Shown here piece after piece: positions 43,536-56,287 of a stretch of 64,000 nt of DNA; within the stretch, counting starts at the first letter, position 1; each line of letters opens with the position of its first letter. The stretch is from Datura wrightii (taxonomy: Eukaryota > Streptophyta > Magnoliopsida > Solanales > Solanaceae), in NCBI GenBank assembly GCA_035772735.1, contig JASDFA010000006.1, positions 63,318,001 to 63,382,000 on the forward strand, read 5' to 3'. A model generated the notes under the pieces. That model was not told where the DNA came from. It saw only the letters and a program-made list of their open reading frames with translations, and ran no database searches. Both the position numbers and the translations under genes were made by a program.

Positions 43536-44957
43536 TGTGCGGTGCGTTTGTTGGGGTTATAAAACTGACACGCAAGTGCACGTGGTCGAACAAGTAGTAA
43601 GTGACTTTAGTAAGCCAAGTATCGATCCCTCAGAGACTTGGGTTAAGTGCAATTTGCTCAAGTATACTATATTTTTACTTCTAAATATGCTGACAACTAA
43701 ATAACCAAAAATTGAATAATTTGTTTTATAAATTTTATACTAAACTACAAACAATTATCTACTTTGAATTTGGACTATGAATAAGAGCATGCCGAGGTTA
43801 AAGAACATGTAATGAAACTGATTATCATCATAAATTGGTTAATCTTTTCTTCCAGTTGCTAGCCAAGAACAATTGCCAAGAGATTAAAACTCTCGTATTT
43901 AATCTCACTTAAGAATCATGAATCATCCGTCTACATTTCTGTGATCAAATTCAATTCATGTTCTAGCCATACAATTCCGGTTCCTAAATTGACTAATACG
44001 ACTTTCAAGTATATTTCTATCAGGAAAGCACATCAAAACTCAATTTTCCCAAATCAAGTAAAGAACAATATCCTATTAATTCATAACTTTCCAATTTCGT
44101 GCTCTCTCGAGTGAAATCGGACTTTTTAGATGTACATTAATGTAGGCCACACACCAATGCAGTAGAAACAAGAATTAATAGAACAACATGGAAGAAAAAG
44201 ATGAAAAACCATATAATTAATAATCAAAATTCATCACACGTGTTCACAACCTCAGCAAGGAAGGGAATTAGCCACTCATTTGTGGATTAATCATCCTAAA
44301 ACAAGTGTTAATCATACAAACAATTGAATTAGAGAAGAAAGAAAGAGAGAAAAAACCCTAAACTTTTCGTCCCACAACTGCCTGTAACCCACGTCCTTGC
44401 TCCACCAAGTCTGAATTATGAAAAATACACTTAAGTGTTCTATTTATACTAGTGGGAATTTTTCCCGGAATAATGAGCAACGTGTCACGGAGTGCATCGC
44501 GGAGCACTGCCTCTGTGACATGCCGTGAACGCGGACCCTTACTGGAACTGGGGGTCCGGGAAATCAAACACCAACGTGGCATGGCATGCAACGCGGAGGC
44601 TAGCCACCGTGCCACGGAGCAGTCGCGAACCTCCACTGGAAATTGATGAATTTTCACCCTCCAGGCAGAATGCCTCCGCGATGGCAGCGTGACACGGCTC
44701 CATCGCGGAGCCCCTTTAATTCATGCAGTCCTATGCCTTTTTCCTTGCTCGCATCCAAGTCCAACTCTGATATCATCCAACATACATTTTAGCTTCCCGA
44801 AATCACATTTTACCTACAAAACAATGCTAATCATGTTGGTTAGTATAAATTCACATTTTATTACCAATTATATGAAAACGTATACACATTGCTAGATAAA
44901 CAAGGCGAAAATGATACTTTTGAGTATCACTTGGGCATATAAATCTGCCCAAGATCA
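43536..44957 (-). repeat. Ath-2 5' LTR
   Basis: 1422 bp, TGTGCGGTG to AAGATCA. Dyad at 44481-44522 with second arm CTCTGTGACATG (two C-to-T type changes). TATA box at 44441-44448. Confidence 0.93.
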
Positions 44958-44962
44958 GTGTT
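44958..44962. repeat. Ath-2 target-site duplication, right
   Basis: GTGTT, matching 23752-23756. Confidence 0.9.
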
Positions 44963-45095
44963 AGCGGGAGTTCATTCCACCTAAAAATGCTTCCTGTCCC
45001 CTGGCATCAATTATATTGCTTCACAAAGTCATATTCATCTTGATGTAAGGTAGGCCAATAAAACTCACATTGCAACACCAAATTCGGCATAAAAT
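44963..45095 (-). pseudogene. Ath-old integrase HHCC finger fragment
   Basis: Reads in element sense VLQCEFYWPTLHQDEYDFV, then a stop where an Asp-like codon is expected, then CQGTGSIFRWNELPL, directly continuing into the integrase core at 23751 once Ath-2 and one copy of its GTGTT duplication are removed. This proves that 22850-23756 and 44963-45095 are one gene. The upstream side is lost at about 45096. Confidence 0.85.
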
Positions 45096-45633
45096 GATAA
45101 CTTGTAATACCAATATTAACTATACCTTAACTTAGAAAAACACGGTCGAAAACATATTATTTCCCTAGAGTTCAGAAGGGAGAAGTACTTACTTGAAGCC
45201 TGTGATCCTATAGAAATCAGTTTGGAGCAATTCCGACAACTTTAGCTTGGTGGCATTATGATTTGCCAGATGAATTTTATGAAAATAACTCTGTAGTAAT
45301 GTTTCCTGCAGCCTTAGACTTCGATACCTAAAGTTAATTTGAATTTGGACGGCGTTCCGTAGCGTAATTTGACAAAAACTTGAAGAAAGTTGCGTGTTCT
45401 TTCGTTTTTAGCCGAGGGGAACATCTAATGAATCATTTTCAATGAGCAAGGAAACATATATATAGGCATAGGGCAGTGGCCTGGGCGGTGTACCGCGCTG
45501 GCCAAAGCGCCAAAAGCCCTGCCGCGCCATGCCTCCGAGAGTGCTAATCCCCCAGCGCGCTGCACTGCCCATAGAACAGGAAGGCTGGGCTAATCATATG
45601 CTTACTAATCGTCAAGTTTCACGGGGTGTAACA
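45096..45633 (-). repeat. Diverged Tk-like LTR fragment
   Basis: Shares with TkA the blocks CAGAAGGGAGAA.TACTTACTT and AGTTTGGAGCAATTCC and the overall order, and ends GGGGTGTAACA at 45633 (element sense TGTTACACCCC). GC-rich dyads of a different sequence (GCGCTGGCCAAAGCGCC, about 45480-45560) lie next to a TATATATA box (about 45448-45458). Confidence 0.6.
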
Positions 45634-46129
45634 ACATCCTACTCTTATGATTATTTATGAATTTCGTACATGTTTTAAACATTCATTTTACTTACCTTGC
45701 ATACTAAGTACATTCTATATACTGACCGCATACTTTCTATGTTGTATCATTGATACAGGTCCCAGTTCTCAGGCTCATCCTCACCCGTTTTAGTTTCATC
45801 ACTCTTATTGAGTCCTCATGTTTTGAGGGATGTATGTTAATCCTTTATGTTATACTTTCAGTTTCTGGATGTTGGATTAGTTGGGGAGTTGTCCCATCAA
45901 TCTGTCCTTCATGTTTAGAGGCTTATAAGAATGCAAGTTGTATTTAGCCATATTGTATATGTCTAGTACTGATATTTCCCTTTGGCTATGTTATGATTAT
46001 GTTCTTATACGTTAAGTCTTCCGCTCATGTGACTGAATTAGATGTATGCTCATGCCATGGGTCGACATGGGGTCTCTCGAGGCTCCTTGTCCCGTGTCTA
46101 TGATCGGGGTCTACGTTTGGGTCATGACA
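45634..46129 (+). repeat. 3' end of a DelX-family LTR
   Basis: Aligns with the last part of the LTR at 50151-52553: 'tgatacag', 'gttggggg.ttgtccca', 'gggtcgac.tggggtc' blocks. Ends TCATGACA. No PBS follows, so it is not a 5' LTR. Confidence 0.55.
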
Positions 46130-47273
46130 AGGTATGACTCATTGTATGAAACAATGAGTTGTTGAAGACGTCCATGGTTAGAATCAAAGAGTTGGAAATT
46201 TGGACTGATTGGCAACGGAAGGACACTACAAGTCGTGGTTGTGAGTATGAGTCATAGTGACTTGTTGTGACATTTTCCCAAACGAATTATTAAGGGAGTT
46301 TTTGCAATTGATAAGCTCCGAAATTCCTAGTAAAGTCATTTTAAGCCCTAAAAGGAGTTTTTAAGATGGTTTAGCCTATCCTTAGTCATTAGGCTCCCAT
46401 GCCTGCAGTGTATTGAGATTCCCTTCCAAGATCGATCTGGATATCTCCTCAATTTCATCCCCAATTCTCTTGGGATTTCAAGGCTATTTTTTAAATTAGT
46501 GTACCCATGTATCTAGGATTATTAATTAGGAATTTCTTCCACCCTCATGCCCAAGCTTCCTCTCAAATTCATGAATTCAAGTTCTTAAGCAAGTGTATTG
46601 ATACCTAGGGCTTTAACCCAATTCCATAGAGCTATGTATGTTATGTTTATAGGTCTGATACCCCCATGTTCTAAAGTATTTTTTATGTCTAATGAGCATA
46701 TTTTATCCTCAATTTGATTATAAATTCATGATTTCAAGTTATTAGAACTTATGCCTATTATGCAGGTTTTATGAAAAGTCAAGCTTATAATCCATGATTT
46801 CAAGTATGATGACATATCTAGTATGCATGAATGTTTATGAACTCTCAACTTTTGATTCCATGATTATGATTTATGAAGCCTATTTCAAGTATTAATGATT
46901 TTATTATTTTGGGCAACAGATACAAGTTAAGTATGTTTTTATGATTTAACCATGGTTAATAAGATCAGCTTATCATATGGTTGGAGTCAATACTCCTAAT
47001 ATAACTTATGATATGTTGGAGCCAAGACTTCCGATGTTCAGATTTCAAGCTATGTATAAAATTATTATTTCAACTTCATTGAAACGTGAAGTAAGCACTA
47101 CGCATGTTTTTAGGAGTAGTGTCTAGCACCTAGTAGGCTTGGGGTCCAATGTTCCCTGGTCTCAGACTAAGCGCTAGCATAGGTATATATATACATGTGT
47201 GGGACCTCTCTGGAGAGTTTTCCCCTTCCCTAAGGGGGACTCACCTTGATATTAGTATCATGGTTAACGTCTG
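46130..47273 (+). repeat. DelX-like LTR fragment, both ends missing
   Basis: Begins inside a dyad region (ACAAGTCGTGGTTGTG, ATGAGTCATAG, about 46215-46260), continues through AT-rich U3-R-like sequence, and includes a 'tagtgtctagcacctagtaggcttgggg' region that parallels about 51610-51650. No coding sequence. Confidence 0.4.
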
Positions 47274-48439
47274 TAATACCTAAAAGAAACCTAAGATCAG
47301 ACTCGTGAGTTGAAACGGAGAAAATAAAATTTTTTGCTCCAGGTGACAGGACGAGTAGTCCAGTGAGCCATCAGGAATAGCACGAGTTGTTAAGTGACTC
47401 ATGGGGAGGGGTTTGTCAATGATTGGAAATTTTAGATTTTGGGTGACCATAGGTGTGACCATGAGTCATGGTCAGCACCACAATTCGTTAGGTCAACCGT
47501 GGTCAAGGTTGGCTTGAAGGATGAAGGAAAATGGGCAGTGTACCTAACGGGTCATCACCATAAATTGTTGGGTAGACCACGAGTCGTGGTGTCCTCTGTG
47601 GTGACTAAGGAAGGCAAGCTCCAAGTGCTAATCACAAGAAGGTGACCACGAGTCATGATCAGAGGACACGAGTCGTCCAGTCCGTCATTGGGACTGCCAG
47701 TGTGCATTTTCCTACGAATTTATTAATGGTTTTTTCATAATTCCTAAGTTCTTAAGGCCTAATCTACGTTATGTTAAGCTTAGTTAGGATAGTTTTAATA
47801 GGGTTTAGTTCATTTCTATATCACTCCTCTCCATGCATGCAAGTTAGAAGGTTCCTAGGAGTGATCAAGGCTAAAATCCATCAATTCTCCTTCAATTTCC
47901 TTTAGGCATTCAAGGGAGAGTGTAAGATCAACTTACCCAGGTATGTGAGGCTATGAATGAGAGTTCCTTTCACTCTCATGCTATAAATCCTTCTAAATTC
48001 AATGAATTTCAATTCTAGACTCAAATTTCATGATCTTATGTGGGTTTATTCAAATTCTTGTGAAATTCTCTATGATCTATCTATGGGTCAATCCACTTCA
48101 TATATCAGATCATGTTTTATGATCTATGGGAAGAATTTATAACTATTTTTATTATTAAATTATAGTTTTATATTTTAATTTAACTGTGCCCAATCATGCA
48201 TGTTCTTATGAAAAGTCAAGTTATGATTTCACTGTAATCTTAATCTTAATTAGCCTAATTATAATTTATGCTTTGTGATTTGATTTCTCCCAAGTACTTA
48301 TCGTGGATTTATGAAATTTCATGATTATACACGTTTTATAGGTATGCATGGATTTGATGATTTATGGATTTATGACTCTTGGCCAATTCGTGGGCCCTTA
48401 TTCATGGCTAATAATGTATTTAGAAATTCACCTCAACAG
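47274..48439 (+). repeat. DelX-like LTR, 5' part
   Basis: Starts TGTAATACC. The dyad region at about 47300-47700 contains repeated ACGAGTCGTGGT, CACGAGTTG and ACCACGAGTCATGATCAG units, as in the 50151 LTR. It stops at about 48440, where pol sequence begins with no PBS or gag between. Confidence 0.5.
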
Positions 48440-50150
48440 ATTTAGTAAAGTTAGCCGTGACCGATTTTGATGTTATCCTCAACATGGATTTGTTATATTC
48501 ATGTTGTACCTCAGTCAATTGTAGAAATTGTGCAGTAGAGTTTAGATTTCTGGGTGAGCTAATCCTAGAGTGGAAGGGTAGTTCACTTGGGCCTGTAGGT
48601 CATCTCATTTCCTACCTTAAGGCCATAAAGATAATTTCTAAGGGTTGCATGTACCATATAATTAGGGTTAGAGGTTCTACGTCCAAAACCCCGACTATCC
48701 AGTAAGTACCTATAGTGTGTGAGTACCCAAAAGTGTTTCCAGATGATTTACCGGGAACCCCTCCTGAGCGGAAGATCGATTTTTGTATTGACCTTCTTCT
48801 TGATATGAAGCCTACATCTATTCCTCCTTAAAGATGGCTCCAACTGAGCTAAAGGAGTTGAGGGAGCTGTTGAAGGATATTTTAGACAAGGGTTTCATCA
48901 GACCAAGCAAATCCCCACGGGGTGCACCAGTTCTCTTTATTTGCAAGAAGGATGGTTCTCTTCGTATGTGCAGTGATTATCGGCAATTGAACAAGGTTAC
49001 CATCAAGAACAACTTTTCTCTCCCAAGGATTGATGATTTTTTTGGCCATCTTTAGGGTGCTAAGTGCTTTCTAAAGTTAGATCTCAGATGCAGACACCAT
49101 TAGCTCAGGGTTCGGGAGAGCAATATTCTGAAGACATCCTTCAGGAATCGGTATCGTCATTATGAATTTGTAGTTATGTCTTTTTGAGTAACGAATTATC
49201 CTGAAGCTTTTATGGATTTGATGAACAGGGTGTTCAAGCCATACATGGATATGTTCGTGATTGTGTTCATAGAGGACATCCTTATATACTCTCGGGGTGA
49301 GGAGGAGCATGCTGCTCATTTGAGGGTGGTGTTACAAACCTTAAAGGATTGTCAGTTATTGTTCAATTCAGTATATGTGAGTTTTGGTTGAACTTGGTGG
49401 CATTTTTGGGTCATGTGGTGTCGAGTGAGGGCGTACAGGTATACTCTCAAAAGATAGAAGTAGCGAAGAGTTGGCCTAGACCAGTTAGTCCTTTGGATAT
49501 CAGGAGTTTCTTGGGATCAACTGGTTTCTAACAAAGGTTTGTTAAGGGTTTTCGTCCATCTCAGCACCATTAACTAAATTGACCCAGAAGAAGGTGAAGT
49601 TTCAATAGTCAGAGGCTTGTGAGAAGAGCTTCCAAGAGCTGAAGACTCGACCCACCACAGCACCGGTGTTAACCCTATCTAAGGGTAACAATGGGTTTGT
49701 GGTATATTGTGATGCTTCAAGGGTCGGCCTTTGTTGTGTATTGATGCAGCACGGTAAGTTTATAGAATATGCTTCTAGGTAGCTGAAGGCCCATGAAAAG
49801 AACTATCCTACTCGTGATATCAAATTAGCGGCTGTAGTATTTGCCTTGAAGATCTTGAGGAACAATCTGTATAGGGTCCATGTGAATGTGTTTACGGACC
49901 ACAAAAGCCTACAGTACGTGTTCACCCAGAAGGACCTAAATATAAGTTAGAGGAGATGCTTGGAAATTCTTAAAGATTATGATATGAGTGTCCTTTATCA
50001 TTCGGACAAGGCTAATGCGGTGGCGGAAGCTCTTAGCAGGCTTTCTATGGAGAGTGTCTCATGTGGATGAGGAGAGGAAGGAGTTAGTAAGGGATGTGCA
50101 CCGACTTGCACAACTCAGATTTTGTATGGTTGACTATAAACCGCGGAAGC
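48440..50150 (+). pseudogene. DelX-type pol remnant: protease end, RT, RNase H
   Basis: Reads with stops as a Tekay/Del-type pol. It starts at the end of the protease region (DFDVILNMDLL, then LISYLKAIKIISKGC). RT follows (ELLKDILDKGFIRPSKSP, CSDYRQLNKVTIKNN, FVIVFIEDILIYSRGEEEH). In this last motif the first catalytic Asp of the FxDD box is Glu, so RT would be dead even if restored. RNase H shows YCDASRVGLC and VFTDHKSLQYVF. It stops after the RNase H/integrase linker at about 50100-50150, where the next LTR begins. Gag is missing; the 5' junction is directly against LTR sequence, so a large deletion is likely. Many stops. Confidence 0.8.
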
Positions 50151-52553
50151 TCAAAGTTAATATCTGGGATTTAAATTAGAAAATTTGAAAACTACAGAAA
50201 TGTTGCAAAATGACCACCTAATGAGTCATTAAGAACCTTACGACTCATTAGGTCAACCGCGATAAGGAGTTCTAAGAATAGACAGTGTTCCCAACGGACG
50301 ACCTCACAAGTCGTGGTCAGGTTCCACGACCCGTTAGGTCACTCGTGGTCAGGCTTGAGTTAAGAAAATATTGTGTTTTCTAGTGTACATGACGAATGGG
50401 GTCAACGAGTCATGGTCCCCAGTAATGACTCGTTATGTCCCCTGTACCAGCCAAGTTAATTTTAGCCAGTGTACCTGACGGCGTGACCACGAGCCGTGGT
50501 CAGTCACCACGACCCGTTAGGTCGCCCATTAGGGTCACCGACAGTTTTTCCCAGCGAATTTCTAAGGGCTATTTAGTAATTTCCTACTCTCACAAGCATT
50601 AAACTATGTAGTTTTAACATTAGTTTTAGACGTTTTAGTGGGGGTAGCGGGCTCTTTTCCTACTTCCCCACTAAAACTTTCACGAAGAAGAACGTAGAGT
50701 TCCTCTCAGAGCAGTTTAGAGCATCAACTAGGCAAGATCTTTCTTCTTTGATTCCCCAGAAATTTCTCCAGGCTTCTTCGTCAGGTATGTGGGAATTTAA
50801 CAAGGGAATTCTTCTTTCCTTGTGTTCCCCAGAACCCTTCAATAGTTTCCCTATCAGTCTTTAGCCTTGAGTTTTCAAATACAAAGAAATTACATGCATT
50901 TATTCATTAATTTCACTTAGAATCATATCGTCGGTTGTTATTGATAAGATTCCCATTAGTTTTTATTTATATTATTGAGGTTCTTCCAATAGTGAATTTA
51001 AGCCCTAAAATTTCGAGTAATAATCGTTGCGTATAAAGTTCCGTTTGTTGAATGAAGTATGTTTTGAGCTAAATTTCCTTGACATTCTTATTACTTATGC
51101 GATGAGTAAATATCCCATTGATGAGAATGATTCTATCCTTGTCAGGTGATATTTTCTTGAAATCTTGACTGGTTGTCATATTATGGAATTCCCATGTTGT
51201 TGGAATGAATCAAATTCTCTATTAGTTGTTTAATAGTTCAGTTTAGCTAGAATGTGGAATTCCTTCAGAACTATACAGAAATTGTCAACTATTCTGTATG
51301 ACTTTAGTTTTCCCCAAGGTGTCAGTAGTGCCTCTCAGTTATCAGAATCAGATGCGGAACTCAGATTGTTGGTCTGTTAGGCGGTCGTGAAATTTTAGAC
51401 ATATAGCTCTGACCTGCCCCAGGACCCTAGTTCAGTTTATAGTTTGTTCTTAGACGGTTTCGATGCTTTTGGATAAGCCGCTCTGTCTAGTCTAGAACCC
51501 AGTTTCAGCATCTGGTCTAATAAAGCTCTCATGGTACTTTCAGTTATATGTCCCTGACTAGTTTTAGACCCTAGTTTTGAGCTATCAGCCTAGTAGTTCA
51601 GTTTAGGTGTTCCAGTGGGAGTGGGACTTAGCACCGAGCAGACCGGGGTTCCAGCGCAACCAGGTTCCCAGAACTACATTTCTAGGGTAGGATTACAGAT
51701 GCAGATTATTATCCTAATTTGGCCCCAGACTTTTGTTATCACCCAGTTCATGCCTTTATACCCTGGCAAGGTATATTGGGTCCTACCAGTGGGGTGTATA
51801 CATCGGACTCCACGTCTATCTCACGTGGTTATATGTCGGTTAATGACTCTCCCACTAGTCAGTCTAGTCCAGTTTCAGAATAAGAATCTCAGCCCAATTT
51901 CAGATCTATCGGTTCAGTTCAGTTCACTGAAGTATTTCAGATTCAGTATTACAGATTTAGAGCATGTCTTTGACCACTAGATAGGGTCCTTTTAACCATC
52001 TAAGATACTTCAGATTATTTTAGTTCAGATAATTAGTTGGTCATTGAATGTCTTTCTAGTTCAGTCATTTACATCTATCAGTATATTCCTCTCACATACT
52101 TAGTACATTCAAAGTACTGACAGATACTTTTATGCTGTATTGTTTTGTGATACAGTTGCAGGTTTATAGACTCAACACCGCTAGCCGCCGCAGTTCAGAT
52201 TCTCCACCTCAGTAGTGAAGTGTGAGTCCTCATCATCTGAGGGCATTATTTCTTACGTTTAGTCATTTATTAGTTTCAGTTGGACTCTGAGTTAGTTGGG
52301 GGCTTGTCCCAACAACTCCTCAGTTAGACGGCTTTCAGACAGACATGATGTTCAGATTTACCAGTATTATTAAATGTTTTGAACTTTAGGCTTTCAAACT
52401 TGTCTTTCACAAATGTTTTATGATATTATTTTTACATTTTCGTTGTGCATGATTACTCAGGATACTAGTGAATGATAAACCAGGGGTCGACTTGGGGTCC
52501 CTTGTGGCTTCAAGTACCCTGTTGCGTCCAGGGTGTAGGCTCGAGGCATGACA
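50151..52553 (+). repeat. DelX 5' LTR
   Basis: The dyad region at about 50195-50530 has repeated ACGACTCATTAGGTCA, CACAAGTCGTGGTCAGG and CACGACCCGTTAGGTC units. The rest is AT-rich with no ORF of note. The 3' end is ATGACA. Confidence 0.7.
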
Positions 52554-52557
52554 AACT

Positions 52558-52567
52558 TGGTATCAGA
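52558..52567 (+). promoter_or_regulatory. DelX primer-binding site (tRNA-iMet type, decayed)
   Basis: TGGTATCAGA, 4 nt after the LTR end. The next base breaks the match to TGGTATCAGAGC. Confidence 0.7.
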
Positions 52568-52771
52568 CCTAGGTTTAGTGTATCCTCGAAAAGTCTGAAA
52601 GCCGCATCGAGTAGAGTCCTTTTCATGAGTGGTAAGCACACCACACTTATGAAGAGGAGGCTACGAGATGTTATTAGGAAAATTACCTTCTTGTCATATT
52701 CTTTATCATTCATTAAAGTTCAAATCCAAAATTGCCCCTCTAATTCGTGCTCTATTTCATTTCAGTGAACC

Positions 52772-55700
52772 ATGTCTCCCAGACGCGGTAATGGAAGGAG
52801 GGACGAAAATGCCAACAGACCTGCCCTACCAGCCCTAGAAGCTCCCCAAGATGTTTCGATTTCTACTGTAGAGTTTATAGAGGCCATTCAGTTACTGGAT
52901 CAAACCGTGACCAATCAGGTGAATCAGCAGGTTGGTACCGGTGAACACAAACAGGTCTGCAGCAGCGGCAAGGGTGCGGGACTTTACCCGTATAAACCCT
53001 CCATCATTCTATAGATCTAAATTGGGGGAGGAATCCCAAGAGTTTGTACATGAAGTTAGGAAGATTACCCGTATTATGGGTGTTAGCTCCTCCGAGAGCG
53101 CTGACCTAGCTGCCTATCAACTTAAAGGGGTAGCCCAGGTTTGGTATAAGCAGTGGAAGGAGGGGCGGCCAGCAGAAGCAGGACTAGTGGAGTGGGAAGA
53201 ATTCCACACAGCTTTCCTGGATAGGTTTTTCCCCCGGGAGATGAGGGAGGCTGAGATGACAGAGTTTATGAACCTGCGATAAGGCAACCGTATAGTGGAG
53301 GAGTATGCTTTGGAGTTTACAAGGTTATCAAAGTATGCTCCAGATATGGTAACCTATCCAAGGGCTCTCATACTGAAGTGCATTAATTGAGTGTCTAATC
53401 TTGTCCTCAAGGAGTGCAGGACCGCAATGCTGATAAAGGAATGGACCTCTCTAGCCTAATTGTTTATACCCAGTAGATTGAGGCTTAGAGTTGAAAGATA
53501 TGGAGCGTAAGAACAATTGGGCAAGAACTGGTCATTTAGATTTTGGCCACCATAGATCTGGCGGGGTAGCTGCCCACAGTAGTAGCAGCAACAGTAGAGG
53601 ACGCCAGCACCTACCTCAGCCAGCGCCCCAACCTTTTAGTCCCGCCAGGATCGTAGGTGGGTCATCTGACACTCAGTCTTAGGCCCACAGTACTTGGAAT
53701 AGTTATCCAGTTTGCCCCAAGTGTGGCAAGAATCATCTTGGAGAGTGTCTATAGGGAAGGGAAGGCTTTTTTGGTTGTGGACAGCTCAGACATCGAATTA
53801 AAGAATGTCCAACAGTAGGACGGGGAAGATCACAATCCACTATCTTAGTAGCTCCAGTAGGCCAACCATCTCAGAAGGCCAACTCATTAGGTACAAATGT
53901 AGGTCAGCGCCAGAATCATTTCTATGCTCTATCTTCTCGCCAGGATAAGGAAAGCTCATCTGACGTAGCTACTGGTATGCTACATCTCTTCCATCTGGAT
54001 GTGTATGCCCTCCTAGATCCAGGAGCCACTCTTTCATTTGTGACTCCCTATATAGCAGTCCAGTCAACGTCAGTCCAGAGGTCCTATCAGAACCTTTCTC
54101 AGTCTCTACCCCAGTTGGTGAGTCAGTTAGAGCTAGCTGGGTGTATAGAAACTGCCCAGTCTCAGTCCTGAATGAAGTCATTTCAGCTAATCTCATAGAA
54201 TTTGACATGGTCGACTTCGACCTTATTCTCAGCATGGATTGGTTACACTCCTGCTATGCTTCAATTGACTGCAGAACTAGAATTGTCAAGTTCCAGTTTC
54301 CAAATGAACCAGTGTTAGAATGGTCGGGCAGCAGTTCAGCGCCTTAGGGTAGGTTTATTTCCTTTCTTAAGTCCCATAAACTCATTTCCGAAAGGTGTCT
54401 ATATAATCTGGTTTGGGTCAAGGATTCCAACTCTGAGACCCCAGCCACACAGTTCGTTCCAATTGTCAGCGAGTTCCAAAATGTATTTCCTGAAGATCTT
54501 CCCGTGTTCCCCCTGAACGGTAGATAGACTTTGAAATAGATCTCCTCCCAAATACTCAGGCCATCTCCATCCCTCCTTACAGAATGGCTCCAGCTGAGCT
54601 TAAGTAGCTGAAGGAGCAGTTAAAGGATCTTCTTGATAAGGGTTTTATCAGACCCAGTATCTCTCCTTGGGGTGCTCTAGTGCTATTCGTGTGTAAGAAA
54701 GAAGGTACCCTCAAAATGTGCATAGATTACCCTCAGCTAAACAAGGTCACAATTAAGAACAAGTACCCTCTACCCAGAATTGACCATCTGTTCGACGAAC
54801 ATCAGGGAGCTAGTTATTTATCCAAGATCGACCTCAGGTCAGGATACCATTAGTTAAGGGTCAGAGAGTGTGACATACCTAAAATAGCATTTAGAACTCG
54901 GTATGGTCACTACGAGTTTGTGGTGATGCCGTTTTATTTAACGAACACCCTAGCAGCCTTCATGGATTTAATGAATAGTGTTTTCAAGTAGTACCTGGAT
55001 ATGTTCACCATTGTATTGATCGACGACATTCTGGGGTACTACAAAAATGAAGAAGAGCATGCCCATCACTTAAGGTTAGCATTACAGACCCTAAAAAATC
55101 GCCATTTATTCGCCAAGTTCAGCAGCTGTGAATTTTGGTTGAAGTCTGCGACTTTCTTGGGGCATGTGGTCTCAGGTGAGAGGATACAAGTAGATCCTCA
55201 TAAAATAGCAGCGGTGAAGGATTGGCCTAGACCTACCTCTCCTACCGAAATCAGGAATTTCCTAGGCTTAGCAGACTATTACTGACGATTTGTGGAAGGT
55301 TTCTCCTCCATAGAATCCCCTCTGACCAAGTTAACCCAGAAGAAGGTGATATTTTAGTGGTTAGATGAGTGTCAGAAGAGTTTTTAGGAGTTAAAACCTC
55401 GACTCACTATTGCTCCAATTTTGACCCTACCAGAAGGAACAAATAGGTTTGTTGTATATTGTGACGCCTCTAGAGTTTAACTTGGTTGCGTTCTGATGCA
55501 GCGGGGCAAAGTGATAGCCTATGCCTCCACACAGCTCAAAGTCCATGAGAAGAACTATCCGACTCATGACTTTGAGTTGGCAGCGGCGGTATTCGCGTTA
55601 AAAATACGGAGACACTACTTGTATGGGGCTCACGTGGATGTGTTCACAGATCACAAGAGCCTTTAGTATGTGTTCAGCTAGAAGGACCTAAACCTGCGTC

Positions 55701-56287
55701 AGAGACGGTGGTTGGAACTACTAAAGGATTATGACATGAGTGTGCTGTATCACCCAGGTAAGGCCAATATTGTGGCCGACGCCCTAAGCAGATGGTCTAT
55801 GGGAAGTTTGGCCCACATTGAGGAAGCTAATAGGGAGCTAGCGAAAGAAGTTCACAGGCTATCCCGGTTACGGGTGTAGTTGGTGGACTCAGCTGAAAGT
55901 GGCGTGGTAATGCAAAGCGGGTCAGATTCATCCTTGGTAGTTGAAGTCAAATCCATAAAGGATGAGGATCCCATTTTACTTAAGCTTAAGGAAGCAGTCC
56001 TCAGAAAATAGATAGAAGCTTTCTCCTAGGGGGGAGATAGGGTGCTCCGGTACTAGGGCAGGTTGTGTGAACCGGATGTTGGTAAGTTGAGACAACAGAT
56101 ACTAGTTGAGGCGCAAGGCTCTAGATACTCTACTCACCCCGGTGCTACTAAAATGTACCGCGACTTGTAGGATATCTACTGGTGGAACGACATGAAAAGG
56201 GATATCGTGGAATTTATGGCACAGTGCTCGAACTACGAACAAGTCAAGGTAGGACACTAGAGACACAGAGCCATGACTCAAGATATC
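52772..56287 (+). pseudogene. DelX gag-pol, degenerate, interrupted in integrase
   Basis: Starts MSPRRGNGRRDENANRP. Gag capsid parts at 52965-53285 (INPPSFYRSKLGEES, VAQVWYKQWKEG, FLDRFFPREMREAEM), in another frame than the start, so there is a frameshift near 52960. Zinc-knuckle relics at about 53710-53815 (CPKCGKNHLGEC, then GCGQLRHRIKEC). Protease active site LLDPGATLSFVTP (about 54012-54050). RT: LLDKGFIRPS, LIDDILGYYK (FxDD-type box). RNase H: YCDAS, HDFELAAAVFALK, DVFTDHKSL. Integrase finger: STHPGATKMYRD (about 56130-56160) and CSNYEQVKV, where the last Cys of the finger is Tyr. Numerous stops. It ends where TkC begins, between finger and core. Confidence 0.88.

Larger units (their letters stand above)
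23757..44957 (-). mobile_element. Ath-2: complete Athila-like element (split by Ath-3)
   Basis: 3' LTR 23757-25177, PPT, 3' UTR (interrupted by Ath-3 at 25689-34083), ORF2, post-pol hairpin, pol, gag, tRNA-Asp-type PBS, 5' LTR 43536-44957. The flanking 5-bp GTGTT duplication is perfect. Without Ath-3 the length is about 12.8 kb, usual for Athila. The LTRs differ at roughly 33 sites by eye (about 2 percent). It carries a full gene set but has at least five lesions in pol and one in ORF2. Confidence 0.93.
18051..45095 (-). mobile_element. Ath-old: old Athila-like element split by later insertions
   Basis: Pieces in element sense (minus): integrase start at 44963-45095, rest of pol at 22850-23756, post-pol hairpin at 22772-22789, ORF2 promoter region on both sides of the TkB solo LTR, ORF2 intron at 18993-19464, ORF2 pseudogene at 18051-18988. 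Removing TkB and Ath-2 restores one continuous order that matches Ath-2's own order. gag, RT and both LTRs are not visible; the upstream side is replaced at 45096 by an LTR fragment. Confidence 0.75.
50151..56287 (+). mobile_element. DelX: Tekay/Del-like element, 5' part, cut by TkC
   Basis: 5' LTR of about 2.4 kb ending ATGACA at 52553, iMet-type PBS at 52558, gag from 52772, and pol to 56287, where the TkC LTR interrupts integrase. The continuation is expected right of the window. The LTR start is uncertain (about 50151-50157; TTAATATCTGGG instead of TGTAATACC), so a TSD cannot be tested. Confidence 0.8.

Noticed and set aside
48834..49055. Short ORF as a host gene
   Set aside because: It is the RT fragment of a decayed gypsy pol (RPSKSP, DYRQLNKVT).
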